Source: JAFDVJ01 sp964487505 (GTDB taxonomy: Bacteria; Acidobacteriota; Blastocatellia; Pyrinomonadales; Pyrinomonadaceae). From it: a stretch of 47,111 bases of DNA. The position numbers were made by a program, and so were the translations under genes. The first letter of the stretch is position 1; each line of letters opens with the position of its first letter. Positions 16,792 through 25,029 of this stretch are shown here, piece after piece. The stretch covers positions 1-47,111 of the forward strand of contig CAZARD010000021.1 in the NCBI GenBank assembly GCA_964487505.1, in the 5' to 3' direction. Under the pieces are notes generated by a model. The model had not been told where the DNA came from. It saw only the letters and a program-made list of their open reading frames with translations, and made no database searches.

Positions 16792-17613
16792 TCAACGCGG
16801 CAGGAAGTTGTAAATGATGATCCCTGTCACCCGGACCGGACGGCCGCCGAGGAGCGTCGGCGTGAATTTGCTGATCCGAGCCGCCTCGACCGACGCCCCG
16901 CGCAGGAGCGGATGCCCCGAAACCGCCGTCGCGGACGTGACGTTTCCGGTTTCATCGATCGTCACCTGAACTTGTACCTGACCGCTCGCCCGGATGGCCT
17001 TCGCGGCCTCTGAATAGGCAGGTTTCGGCAGATACGTCGCCTTGCCGTTTACCGGCCCAAGCGAGATGGGACGATTTGGAGTCGGCGCGACCGTCGGCGT
17101 CGGCTTCGTTTTCACGACATCGTCGAATTCGGGGTCGCGCGACTCCGGCCTTTTGCCTGTCGGATTGTTGTCGCACAGTCCGCAGCCGGGATCATCGTTG
17201 CCGATGTTACGGCCGGCATTTTCCGGGATGACGTTCCTGTCGCCGATGACTACGTTCTTCGGATCGTAGATTCTTGCCGAAACCACGTTCTTTTTGCCGA
17301 GCGTGCTGTCGGGAGCGGTCGAATGCCAAAGATCGTCGTAAAGATCTTCGAGTATCACTTTGTTCGACGCGCGTGACACATTCTTCTGCGGCTCGGGACG
17401 CGCGGGCGGCGTTTCGTTCTCGACCGCGACCGGCGACACGAGGCTCGAGACCTCGAAGTCGCCGCCGCCGACTCCGTAGCTCTTGGCAAACAGGCTGTAT
17501 GTCCAGCCGCCGAGCAGAAGCGCGCAGAACGCTCCGAACGTGACCAGCAGATACCGGCTTTTCCGGGCATTCTCGCGGCCGTTGCTTTTCGATTCGATCA
17601 TTTGGTCCAGCAT
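16792..17613 (-). CDS. TonB-family energy-transducer-like protein
   Basis: 273 aa. The ATG at 17613 has AGGAGG about eight bases upstream. A cytoplasmic N-terminus (1-20) is followed by a single TM (about 24-45, YLLVTFGAFCALLLGGWTYSLF), a long periplasmic Pro/Asp/Asn-rich linker, and a C-terminal TonB domain (about 190-273, PKPAYSEAAKAIRASGQVQV to VTGIIIYNFLPR). TonB proteins pass proton-motive energy from ExbB/ExbD to outer-membrane transporters. No exbBD or TonB-dependent receptor is in the window, so this may instead be one of the many orphan TonB-domain proteins of these bacteria. The linker has DPGCGLCDN, a possible disulfide or metal site. Confidence 0.85.
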   Translation of the reverse strand: MLDQMIESKSNGRENARKSRYLLVTFGAFCALLLGGWTYSLFAKSYGVGGGDFEVSSLVSPVAVENETPPARPEPQKNVSRASNKVILEDLYDDLWHSTAPDSTLGKKNVVSARIYDPKNVVIGDRNVIPENAGRNIGNDDPGCGLCDNNPTGKRPESRDPEFDDVVKTKPTPTVAPTPNRPISLGPVNGKATYLPKPAYSEAAKAIRASGQVQVQVTIDETGNVTSATAVSGHPLLRGASVEAARISKFTPTLLGGRPVRVTGIIIYNFLPR

Positions 17614-18371
17614 AATCAATTCCTCCTGAATTCCTGCCGACCACTTAGACACCTGGATTCTGAGAAAGTTCCCGGCTCTGGATTTTCCATTTGCGGTTTG
17701 CGAGTCGCGATCGAGGTCGGATCATCGTGAACCGCGGCGACACGCATCGGTTTCGATCGGTAGAATCGGGGACTCTGCGCGCAGACGCGCGACGTTCAGG
17801 ACGCCGTTGATCTGAACCAGGATTAACCAAAAAGAGCCTGGATTCGCATTAGAGACGAATATTGATAACTCTCGCCGTTGCGATCGTGGCGGGCCTTGCG
17901 CGAGGAACCGGCATTCACTCACCAAACAGGCGTTTTCCCACGCAATGAACGCGAAGGGCGCAATGTCAATCAGTCCGAAACTCGTCAAGAATCCGCAATC
18001 GAAATCCTGACGCGCATTTGGGATAAACCCGGATTCGCATTTGAAGAATTCTGCCACCGATTTCACGAATCACGCGAACAAAACACAGAATAATATGTGA
18101 GAATTCGTTCAATCCGTGGCGAAAATCCGTTAAGTCATCTTATCGCGCAATTTGGGATGAATCAGCCTAAGGTCTTCTCGCCGCGGATAGCAGGGATTCT
18201 CGCCGAATGTTCCGTGTTTTCTTCGTGCAATTCGTGAAATCCGCGGCAGAATCCTTGGAATGCGTGATCCGGGTTGAAATCGAAGACGGGTCTATCGAGT
18301 GTGTTGATGGGAAAGAAACGACCGAACGGGCATGGCGACCGCCAATGGCGCCAATCTCAAATTCTCCCGGC
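17614..18371. other. 758-bp intergenic region without a convincing gene
   Basis: Short open frames here lack ribosome sites and do not look like protein. The segment holds degenerate AT-rich repeats (GGATTCGCATT near 17842 and 18031) and the inverted-repeat pair described separately at 18049-18251. Confidence 0.5.
18049..18251. repeat. inverted-repeat pair with 42-bp arms
   Basis: The left arm (18049-18090) and right arm (18210-18251) are imperfect reverse complements. Shared right-arm segments include GTGTTTT, TTCGTGAAATC and GGCAGAA, roughly 34 of 42 positions. They enclose about 120 bp that also carry relatives of the repeat (AATCCGTGGCGAAAATCCG). It looks like a non-autonomous repeat element. 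Confidence 0.55.
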
Positions 18372-18830
18372 TTACCGTTTCCAGTAGTTCTTGATCTTCA
18401 GGTCGAGCATCGGGAAGGCGCAGTATTCGCAGGTACGGCCTGATTCGCGGATCTTTTCGACCATCCGAATCGCGGCGTCCGCGTTGCGCGTGTGGACGAT
18501 GATCGTTGCGGCGCGCTGGACTTTCGGGTTTTCGTGCAGGAACTCCGCGATCGCGTAGCCGGTCCGGGCGTAATCGTCGTGTTCGTTGGTCTCGTAATGT
18601 TCCGGCAACAGGTCGTGATCGAGAAAAATCGCGTCGTATGAAAACTTCAACAGAAGATCGCGCGCCTCGTCGACGGTTTCGGCGATATCCAGTTCGTCGC
18701 CTGCGAACCGCTTTTCGAACCAACGGTGCCGGCGGCGATCATCATCAAGCAGAAAAACGCTGATCGGCGAACGATCGACCTTGACGGTCGCAAGCCCGAA
18801 TCTGACCAGCAGACGATTGAAATAACTCAT
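18372..18830 (-). CDS. cyclic-phosphate-processing receiver (cREC)-like protein
   Basis: 152 aa. After a short N-terminus (1-20), it has the receiver-like core: FLLDDDRRRHRW (acidic pocket, about 24-35), AETVDEARDLLLKF, AIFLDHDLLPEH (phospho-acceptor-like Asp and His, about 69-80), YARTGYAIAEFL and IIVHTRNADAA. LDDDR, DHDL, TG and H-[ST]-x-N are hallmarks of the cREC family, which is predicted in the literature to act on cyclic or terminal phosphates of nucleotides or RNA. CEYC near residue 135 may bind metal. It is divergent from a DnaC-like ATPase (117 bp between starts), so the two may be co-regulated. No Shine-Dalgarno. Confidence 0.7.
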   Translation of the reverse strand: MSYFNRLLVRFGLATVKVDRSPISVFLLDDDRRRHRWFEKRFAGDELDIAETVDEARDLLLKFSYDAIFLDHDLLPEHYETNEHDDYARTGYAIAEFLHENPKVQRAATIIVHTRNADAAIRMVEKIRESGRTCEYCAFPMLDLKIKNYWKR

Positions 18831-18927
18831 AACTAAAACCGCGAAACTGATACTATACCAACACCGTCTCGATTGCGAAATCGCCCGATGCCGATCGTCG
18901 GGGCTTCTTTTTGCGGCTTGATCGAGA

Positions 18928-18936
18928 TGCTATAAT
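18928..18936 (+). promoter_or_regulatory. extended -10 promoter, probably leaderless
   Basis: TGC-TATAAT (18928-18936), a perfect -10 with the TGN extension and no good -35. The expected start (about 18943) is only about 5 nt before the ATG at 18948, leaving no room for a Shine-Dalgarno. Confidence 0.6.
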
Positions 18937-18947
18937 CGCGAATCGCA

Positions 18948-19709
18948 ATGGCAATCAAATCGGAGAAGATAAAGAAAGCGATCGATCAGGCGACCAGAAT
19001 GCCTGAACCGGAGAACGACGAGCCGGAGATCTGTCCGATCTGTTTTGGGGGCGGGTTCGAGATCGTCCCGGGCAAGGGCGCGCGTCGCTGCGAATGCCGT
19101 TTGAAGCGGACCCGGACCATTGAACTCGACCGCGTCCGAATCCCGAAACGTTACGACGGCTGCCATTTTCACAATTACCGGGCGGCGAACGCGAGCCAGG
19201 AACGCGCGTTCAAGTTCGCCACCAAGCTGGCCCTCGAGTATCCCGCGGTCGATCGCGGACTTTTGATCTCGGGAACCGTCGGCGTCGGCAAGACGCATCT
19301 CGCGGTCTCGATCCTGAAAGGGCTCACCGAACGGGGATTTCCGTGCCTTTTCTATGAATTCGGTTCGTTGTTGAAGGAGATCCAGGATTCGTACAATCCC
19401 TCGACGCAGGCGTCGGAACTGTCGATCCTTGCGCCGATCCTCGAGACCGAAGTACTCGTCCTCGACGAGATCGGCGCGTCCAAACCCACCGAATGGGTCC
19501 GCGACACGCTTTCCCACATCATCAATTCACGCTACAACGAACAGCGTTTGACGATCTTCACGACAAATTACCTCGACGAACGCCGCAACGATCGGGAGGA
19601 AACGCTTGAGGACCGGATCGGCGTCCGCCTCCGGTCGCGCCTTTTCGAAATGTGCCAGACGGTCCTGATCACCGGCGATGACCACCGCCGAAAGTCCGGG
19701 AAAAGATAA
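18948..19709 (+). CDS. DnaC/IstB-like helicase-loader ATPase
   Basis: 253 aa. An N-terminal zinc-binding cluster (CPICFGGG, then RRCEC, about 29-51) precedes an AAA+ domain with Walker A SGTVGVGKTHLA (about 108-119), Walker B VLVLDEIGA (about 170), sensor 1 TIFTTNY and an arginine-rich C-terminus. DnaC/DnaI-type proteins load the replicative helicase; IstB relatives help IS21 transposases. No transposase is beside it and the zinc cluster is typical of DnaI-like loaders, so a replication role is more likely. The gene appears leaderless. It ends four bases before an assembly gap, so its downstream neighbour is unknown. Confidence 0.85.
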   Translation: MAIKSEKIKKAIDQATRMPEPENDEPEICPICFGGGFEIVPGKGARRCECRLKRTRTIELDRVRIPKRYDGCHFHNYRAANASQERAFKFATKLALEYPAVDRGLLISGTVGVGKTHLAVSILKGLTERGFPCLFYEFGSLLKEIQDSYNPSTQASELSILAPILETEVLVLDEIGASKPTEWVRDTLSHIINSRYNEQRLTIFTTNYLDERRNDREETLEDRIGVRLRSRLFEMCQTVLITGDDHRRKSGKR

Positions 19710-19713
19710 GACG

Positions 19714-19813
19714 NNNNNNNNNNNNNNNNNNNNNNNNNNNNNNNNNNNNNNNNNNNNNNNNNNNNNNNNNNNNNNNNNNNNNNNNNNNNNNNNNNNNNNN
19801 NNNNNNNNNNNNN
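19714..19813. other. assembly gap of 100 N
   Basis: Scaffold gap of conventional length. The true distance and content between the DnaC-like gene and msrQ are unknown. Confidence 1.
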
Positions 19814-19833
19814 TGCTTACTGTCCATCGCGGA

Positions 19834-20403
19834 TCATTTCCCTGCTCGCAGCAATCTGAACGCAAGAAGACCGGCAATTCCAACCGCGAACAGCGCGGGA
19901 TAGAAAACGTCCGACTTGACGATCATCCAGAAATGGACCACGCCAAGGATAGCGGCGACATACGACAGCCTGTGAAGCCGGGCCCAGCGTTTTCCGCCGA
20001 GCCGCTTGATCATCCTGTTCGTCGAGGTCGCCGCGAGCGGGACGAGGATCAGGAACGCGGCCATCCCAATCGCGATGAACGGTCTTTGCACGACATCGTC
20101 CACGACCGCTCGGATTCCGAGCGATTTGTCGAACACCGAATAGGTTAAGAGATGAATCAAGGCGTAGAAGAACGCAAACAGACCAAGCATGCGCCGCACG
20201 CGAATCAGTTCGTTCCAGTCGAAGAGCCTGCGGACCGGCGTGACAGAAAGCGTGAGAACGAGGAAGATCAGCGTCAGGACACCGGTCGTCCGAAGAAAGA
20301 ACTCGATCGGGTTAGCTCCGAGGCGGCCGCGCGCGGCGTCGTAGCCGAGGAGCGCAAGCGGCAACAGCGCATTCACGAAAACGATCAGCTTCAGAAATGA
20401 CAT
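19834..20403 (-). CDS. msrQ: MsrQ haem-binding membrane subunit of periplasmic Met-sulfoxide reductase
   Basis: 189 aa, six predicted TM helices (for example LIVFVNALLPLALLGY, FFLRTTGVLTLIFLVLTL and MLGLFAFFYALIHLLTY). Conserved histidines lie in FYALIHLL and in RLHRLSYVAAILGVVHFW, the haem ligands of the family. It passes electrons from the respiratory chain or flavin reductase to MsrP. The start at 20403 is five bases after the msrP stop; the long upstream open frame is only the msrP shadow. No Shine-Dalgarno, so translation is probably coupled. Confidence 0.93.
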   Translation of the reverse strand: MSFLKLIVFVNALLPLALLGYDAARGRLGANPIEFFLRTTGVLTLIFLVLTLSVTPVRRLFDWNELIRVRRMLGLFAFFYALIHLLTYSVFDKSLGIRAVVDDVVQRPFIAIGMAAFLILVPLAATSTNRMIKRLGGKRWARLHRLSYVAAILGVVHFWMIVKSDVFYPALFAVGIAGLLAFRLLRAGK

Positions 20404-20408
20404 CGCGA

Positions 20409-21401
20409 TCAGAAGTATTTTTTGAGGTCCATGCCATCGTAGAGTTTCGAGACCTGTTCCGCATAGCCGTTGAAGAGAAGCGTCGGCCGCATTCCGACCT
20501 CGCCGATCCGGCGCTCCTTCGCTTGTGACCAGCGCGGGTGCGGAACGTTCGGATTGACATTCGAGTAGAAGCCGTATTCGTCGGAAGCCGCATCGTTCCA
20601 CGTCGTCCTCGGCTCGCGTTCGACAAGCGTGATCCTGACGATCGATTTGATGCTCTTGAACCCATACTTCCAGGGAACGACGAGTCGGATCGGGGCGCCG
20701 TTCTGATTCGGAAGTTGTTTGCCGTAAAGTCCCGTTGCGAGGATCGTCAGATCGTGCATCGCTTCGTCGAGCCGCAGACCTTCGACGTACGGAAAGTCGA
20801 TCCCGGCCAGGAACGAAGGCTGCATCCCGTTCTTGCCCTCCGGGAGTTTGACGTCCGGATTCTCGCTTCTCGATCCGCCGTAGAAAGTTTCGAACGCGAC
20901 GAATTTCGCCTTCGACTGCGGCTCGACCGCGTCGAGTATCTTCTTCAAAGGGAATCCCGCCCACGGGATCACCATCGACCAGCCTTCAACGCACCGGAAT
21001 CGGTAGATCCGTTCCTCCTGATCGAATCTCAGCAGTTCTTCGATCCCGAACACCTTCGGCTTGTTGACCAAGCCTCCGACCTCGACCGTCCACGGGCGCG
21101 TCACGAACCCTTCGGCGGCGCGCGCGACGGCCGTCTTCCCGGTCGAGAACTCGTAAAAGTTGTTGTAGGTCGTGATCTGCTCGAAGGTGTTCGGCGTTTC
21201 GTCGGGCGGAGCTGCGTCGCGCCTCAGGCCGTCGATCTCTTCGAGCGAGATCTCCTTCGGCGGCGGCGGGTTGAAGACACGATACGCCGCGCCTGTCGCG
21301 AGCACCGATCCGCCGAGAATGCCCGCCCGGATAAAGTTCCGCCGGTTCAGGTAAACGTGTTCTGGGGTTATCTCGCTTGGCTTGATTTTCGGATCGTCCA
21401 T
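20409..21401 (-). CDS. msrP: MsrP molybdopterin catalytic subunit of Met-sulfoxide reductase
   Basis: 330 aa. The ATG at 21401 follows GAGGAAG with about 8-nt spacing. The twin-arginine signal NRRNFIRAG (about 19-27) and the following hydrophobic stretch direct folded export. The oxidoreductase domain has the molybdenum-ligand Cys in YRFRCVEGWSM, then PWAGFPL, GLYGKQLPNQNGAPIRLVVPWKYGFKS and TTWND, all typical of MsrP/YedY. It reduces methionine sulfoxide in periplasmic proteins using electrons from MsrQ. Length matches the family (about 330 aa). Confidence 0.95.
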   Translation of the reverse strand: MDDPKIKPSEITPEHVYLNRRNFIRAGILGGSVLATGAAYRVFNPPPPKEISLEEIDGLRRDAAPPDETPNTFEQITTYNNFYEFSTGKTAVARAAEGFVTRPWTVEVGGLVNKPKVFGIEELLRFDQEERIYRFRCVEGWSMVIPWAGFPLKKILDAVEPQSKAKFVAFETFYGGSRSENPDVKLPEGKNGMQPSFLAGIDFPYVEGLRLDEAMHDLTILATGLYGKQLPNQNGAPIRLVVPWKYGFKSIKSIVRITLVEREPRTTWNDAASDEYGFYSNVNPNVPHPRWSQAKERRIGEVGMRPTLLFNGYAEQVSKLYDGMDLKKYF

Positions 21402-21628
21402 CGAAATCTTCCTCGGTCTTCCGACCGGAATACGCTGATCTATTCCGTCCAATCACGGTTTTGTTCCCACCGCGTTCACTGCGAGCTGCGGCCATTGTTC
21501 GGGGCTCCATTGCCTCGGCCGAAGCCGAAACTATGCCTGCCGATCCCGAACTTCGCATCGCATCCGAAAGCTCTGACTGAGATACTCGGGCAACGTCCGG
21601 TTTCGTTTCTATTTTAAGCAAATACGGT

Positions 21629-21634
21629 TATAAT
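21629..21634 (+). promoter_or_regulatory. -10 element of the second kinase gene
   Basis: Perfect TATAAT followed by CGGCGA. The same TTATAATCGGCGA string is upstream of polA (37130-37142). No clear -35. The start would be about 28 nt before the ATG. Confidence 0.5.
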
Positions 21635-21668
21635 CGGCGAGTCAACTTCTGAACGGACTTAATTTGAG

Positions 21669-23604
21669 ATGCTTCTTGTAAATGAAATGCTGAACGGCCG
21701 CTACAGGATCGTGCGCCAACTTGGGCACGGTGGAATGGGTGCCGTTTATGAGGCCCACGACAACGTTTTCGACACGACCTGCGCGATCAAGGAGATCATG
21801 ATCGATACGGTCAAAGCTCCCAGCGCGCAGCAGCAGGAACTGATCAAGGCGGCGTTCGAACGCGAGGCCAAGCTTCTGGCGAAGATCAAGCACGAGGTCG
21901 TCCCGCACGTCCGTGATTACTTTTCGCACGAGAACCGGCAGTTCCTTGTCATGGAACTTGTTGAAGGCAAAGAGCTTGGCGACATGCTCGAGGAGCTTAA
22001 GTCGCCGTTCCCGATCGATGACGTCGTCCGTTGGCTCGACCAACTTCTCGACGCGCTCGACTATCTGCACACGCAGAACCCGCCGATCTATCATCGCGAC
22101 ATCAAGCCGCACAACCTGAAACTGACGCCCCGCGGGAAGATCAAATTGCTCGATTTCGGGATCGCGAAGGGCGGCGCGGCGACGGAAGCGCAGAACGCGT
22201 CGACGGTCGGAAATCAGACATTCGTTGCCGCGACGCTCAATTATTCGCCGATCGAACAGACGTATCGCGTGCTCGATCCGGTGTTTCGCGAGGTGCTTCT
22301 CCAGCGTTTCGAATCACGGATCAAGGTCGTGATGGAGCAAAACGCCGATGCGCGGACCGACATCTACGCGCTTGGAGCGACCGTTTATCATCTTCTGACC
22401 GGTGTCCTCCCGATCGATTCGCTTAAGCGCACGACGGAGGTCTGGTCCGGAAAACAGGATCCGTTGGCAAATCCGAACACGCTTAATCCGCAGGTCCCGC
22501 CGGCGCTCGCGAATTTGTTGATGAAGGCAATGGAGATCGATCGAGATCACCGTTTCTCGTCGGCGCTCGAGATGCAACAGGCATTGGTCGACGCGCTCGG
22601 CGGCATCCCTTCGGCCCGCAACACGAATCCGACTGCCGAAGCCGCTCCGACGGTGTTCCAGACACTCGACACGGGCCAGACCGGTTCGGTGAGCGACGCC
22701 CCGACGGTTCAGATCCCGTCCGGACAACTGCAGACGCCGGCTCCATCATCGATCTCGGAGCAGACGATCCAGTCCGGAGGGTTCACTCCGCCGCCAACCA
22801 GCAATATCACTACCGGAGGGCAGCCGCCGCCCGTTTCGAGTCCGTTCAACACGGGTGGGCAGCAACCGCCCGTTTCGAGTGCGTTCGATACCGGAGGGCA
22901 GCAGCCGCCGGTTTCGAGTCCGTTCNNNNNNNNNNNNNNNNNNNNNNNNNNNNNNNNNNNNNNNNNNNNNNNNNNNNNNNNNNNNNNNNNNNNNNNNNNN
23001 NNNNNNNNNNNNNNNNNNNNNNNNNGTTTCGAGTCCGTTCGACACGGGTGGGCAGCCGCCGCCGGTTTCGAGTCCGTTCAACACCGGAGGGCAGCAAACT
23101 CCGGGTTCGAGCCCTTTCAACACGGGTGGGCAGCAGCCGCCGGTTTCGGGCAGTCTGCAAGTTCCCGTTTCGAATCCGTTCAATACAAGTGGCCAAACCG
23201 GTGGCGGCCAGCAATTAACGAGCGGGCAGCAATTCGCGGCCCAGCCGGCGCCGAAAAGGAAAGGGCGCGCGTTGCTGATCGCGATCCCGATCCTTGGGTT
23301 GTTGTTTTTGGGTGTCGCCGGTGCCGGAGGCGGAATCTGGTGGTATATGTCGCAGCAGACGACAACGACGACGCCGACACCGACTGCGAGTCCGACGGCC
23401 GCGGCTTCTCCGTCCCCGACCGAGAAAGTGACGAAAACGGAAACGCCAACGCCGTCTCCATCGTCTTCGCCGTCGGCGACGCCGGCGGATACAAAGCCTT
23501 TGGTCGGTCCAACGCCGGCAAAGACCCCGCCGCCTGCGAAGACGCCGAAGCCGAAGGCGACGACAAAGAAGAATTCGGACTGCATTTTCACGGGCGACTG
23601 CTGA
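21669..23604 (+). CDS. transmembrane Ser/Thr protein kinase, interrupted by assembly gap
   Basis: One gene split by 100 N at 22926-23025. The N-part reads in the frame of 21669; the C-part continues in the frame that stops at 23604. The change of frame is caused by the arbitrary gap length. The kinase domain (about 10-290) has GHGGMGAVYEA, the Lys in AIKEI, HRDIKPHN and LLDFGIAK. Residues from about 375 form a Gly/Gln/Pro linker of 13-aa tandem repeats (TGGQQPPVSSPFN) flanking the gap. After it come a TM helix (LLIAIPILGLLFLGVAGAG) and a Thr/Pro/Ser-rich tail ending in a Cys pair (CIFTGDC). Kinase cytoplasmic, tail outside. The repeat region explains why assembly failed here. The start could also be the Met six codons later. 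Confidence 0.88.
22926..23025. other. assembly gap of 100 N inside the kinase linker repeat
   Basis: The gap is bounded on both sides by the 39-nt repeat encoding SSPF(N/D)TGG-type units, so it probably hides additional repeat copies. Its length is not informative, and it breaks the reading frame artificially. Confidence 1.
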
Positions 23605-23748
23605 TTTTTCGGACATCCGCCTGCGAAAGCCGCGAATCTCAATCCAGCGGGTTTGCTTATTTTCAGGATCATTGCGGAACTTGGCAAAATTGCCGCTATC
23701 GAGCGTCCAAGGGTTAGAATCGATTTTGATCTCGGAAGATTAATGTAT

Positions 23749-24870
23749 ATGAAACGAAAAGTTGCTTTGTTATTTGTCGTGAGCGCGCTGATGTTCGGTA
23801 CGCTTGCGGGCAGCGCGGTTGCGCAAACGCGCTTTACTTTGGGTAAGATCCTGACGGGCCTTCAGACCCGGGGAACGACGCCGGAAACGAACACGCTTGC
23901 GAAGCGGAACCAGTATATCCTGAAGCGGGTGCAGCAGTATGGGGTTACGTTTCGCGTCACTCCTGAAATTGAAAGCGAATTGGTCAACGCCGGGGCGACA
24001 CCGGCCTTGATCGCGGCCATCAAGGCCAATGGACCGGCGATCGACACGCCTCCACCGATTAGCGCCATTAACCACACCGTGAACAACGTATGGGTTGATT
24101 ACAACATAACTCGGGACGGTTCAAAGGGTATGCTTCTGCACGTCGATTTCGAAGTGTCGGGGCTCAAAGGCGTCGATTCGAAGATGAGGGTGCGCGTCCA
24201 AAAAGCAGCCGGCGATTTCCTGATGAGCGACGGCACGAATTCCAACAGCGATGGCGAGCTGCAGTTCGAATTTTCGATGAAGCCCGGCTACGAAACGACC
24301 GCATACAAGGATGCCACGGTCTTCATCCCCTACAGCGAGATCGTTCTTCCGAAAGGCAAGTACAGTTTGAAGCTCGATATCGATCTTTGTTATGAAGATG
24401 ATACCTTGATCGAGCATATGCGGTTCCACGACTTCGAGTTCACTTCAGGCGGATCGACGATCGACACCCCGCCGGAGTCGAACATCACCGCCAAGGTAAA
24501 CCGCATCTGGATCGATTACAACATCACTCAGGGCGGCAAGCGTGGAATGCTGATCCACGTCAACTTCGAGGTCACTGGTCTGCAGGGCGTTGATTCACGG
24601 TTGACGGCACGTGTGCGCAAGAAGGATGGCGAATTTCTCGAGAGCTCATCGGCCCTTTCCAATGATGAAGGCCAGCTGCAGGTTGCCTTCGAAATGAAGC
24701 CCGGCTATCCGACGACCGTCTACAAGGATGCGACGATGTTCCTGCCGTACAGCGAGATCATCATCGGCAAGGGGGCGTGGGACCTCGAGCTCGATATCGA
24801 TCTGCAGTACGAGGACGGAACGCTGATCGATCACCTCGAGTTCTACGAGTTTCAGTTCACGCGGAACTGA
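23749..24870 (+). CDS. secreted protein with a tandemly duplicated domain, unknown function
   Basis: 373 aa from 23749; an ATG six bases earlier shares the same GGAAG ribosome site. Signal peptide MKRKVALLFVVSALMFGTLAGSAVAQ. Residues about 28-90 are a helical module (ILTGLQTRG to LVNAGATPALIAAIKANG) that I recall from other Blastocatellia secreted proteins. Two beta-rich domains of about 125 aa follow, clearly duplicated: VWVDYNITRDGSKGMLLHVD matches IWIDYNITQGGKRGMLIHVN, and FIPYSEIVLPKGKYSLKLDI matches FLPYSEIIIGKGAWDLELDI. The domain resembles adhesion or stress-type beta sandwiches, but I cannot name a family. An intrinsic terminator follows. Confidence 0.85.
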   Translation: MKRKVALLFVVSALMFGTLAGSAVAQTRFTLGKILTGLQTRGTTPETNTLAKRNQYILKRVQQYGVTFRVTPEIESELVNAGATPALIAAIKANGPAIDTPPPISAINHTVNNVWVDYNITRDGSKGMLLHVDFEVSGLKGVDSKMRVRVQKAAGDFLMSDGTNSNSDGELQFEFSMKPGYETTAYKDATVFIPYSEIVLPKGKYSLKLDIDLCYEDDTLIEHMRFHDFEFTSGGSTIDTPPESNITAKVNRIWIDYNITQGGKRGMLIHVNFEVTGLQGVDSRLTARVRKKDGEFLESSSALSNDEGQLQVAFEMKPGYPTTVYKDATMFLPYSEIIIGKGAWDLELDIDLQYEDGTLIDHLEFYEFQFTRN

Positions 24871-24892
24871 TCGTCCGCTCGATCGATCTGAT

Positions 24893-24924
24893 AGCGTCCC
24901 GGCCTCGGCCGGGGCGCTTTTTTT
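24893..24924 (+). terminator. strong intrinsic terminator
   Basis: AGCGtCCCGGCC (24893-24904) pairs with GGCCGGGgCGCT (24907-24918), followed by seven T in a row. Confidence 0.9.
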
Positions 24925-25029
24925 GTCAAGGTCCGCGTAACGAAACAACCCGCGGAACCTGGCAAAATGCCCCTCGGCCTCCAGCGTCGCGTTCCGCGCG
25001 CAACTCCTCAGGAATCGCGGAGACCGGAT

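Noticed and set aside
18948..19709. IstB helper of an IS21 element
   Set aside because: No IstA transposase or terminal repeats. The N-terminal zinc cluster favours a DnaC/DnaI-like loader, though the gap downstream prevents certainty.
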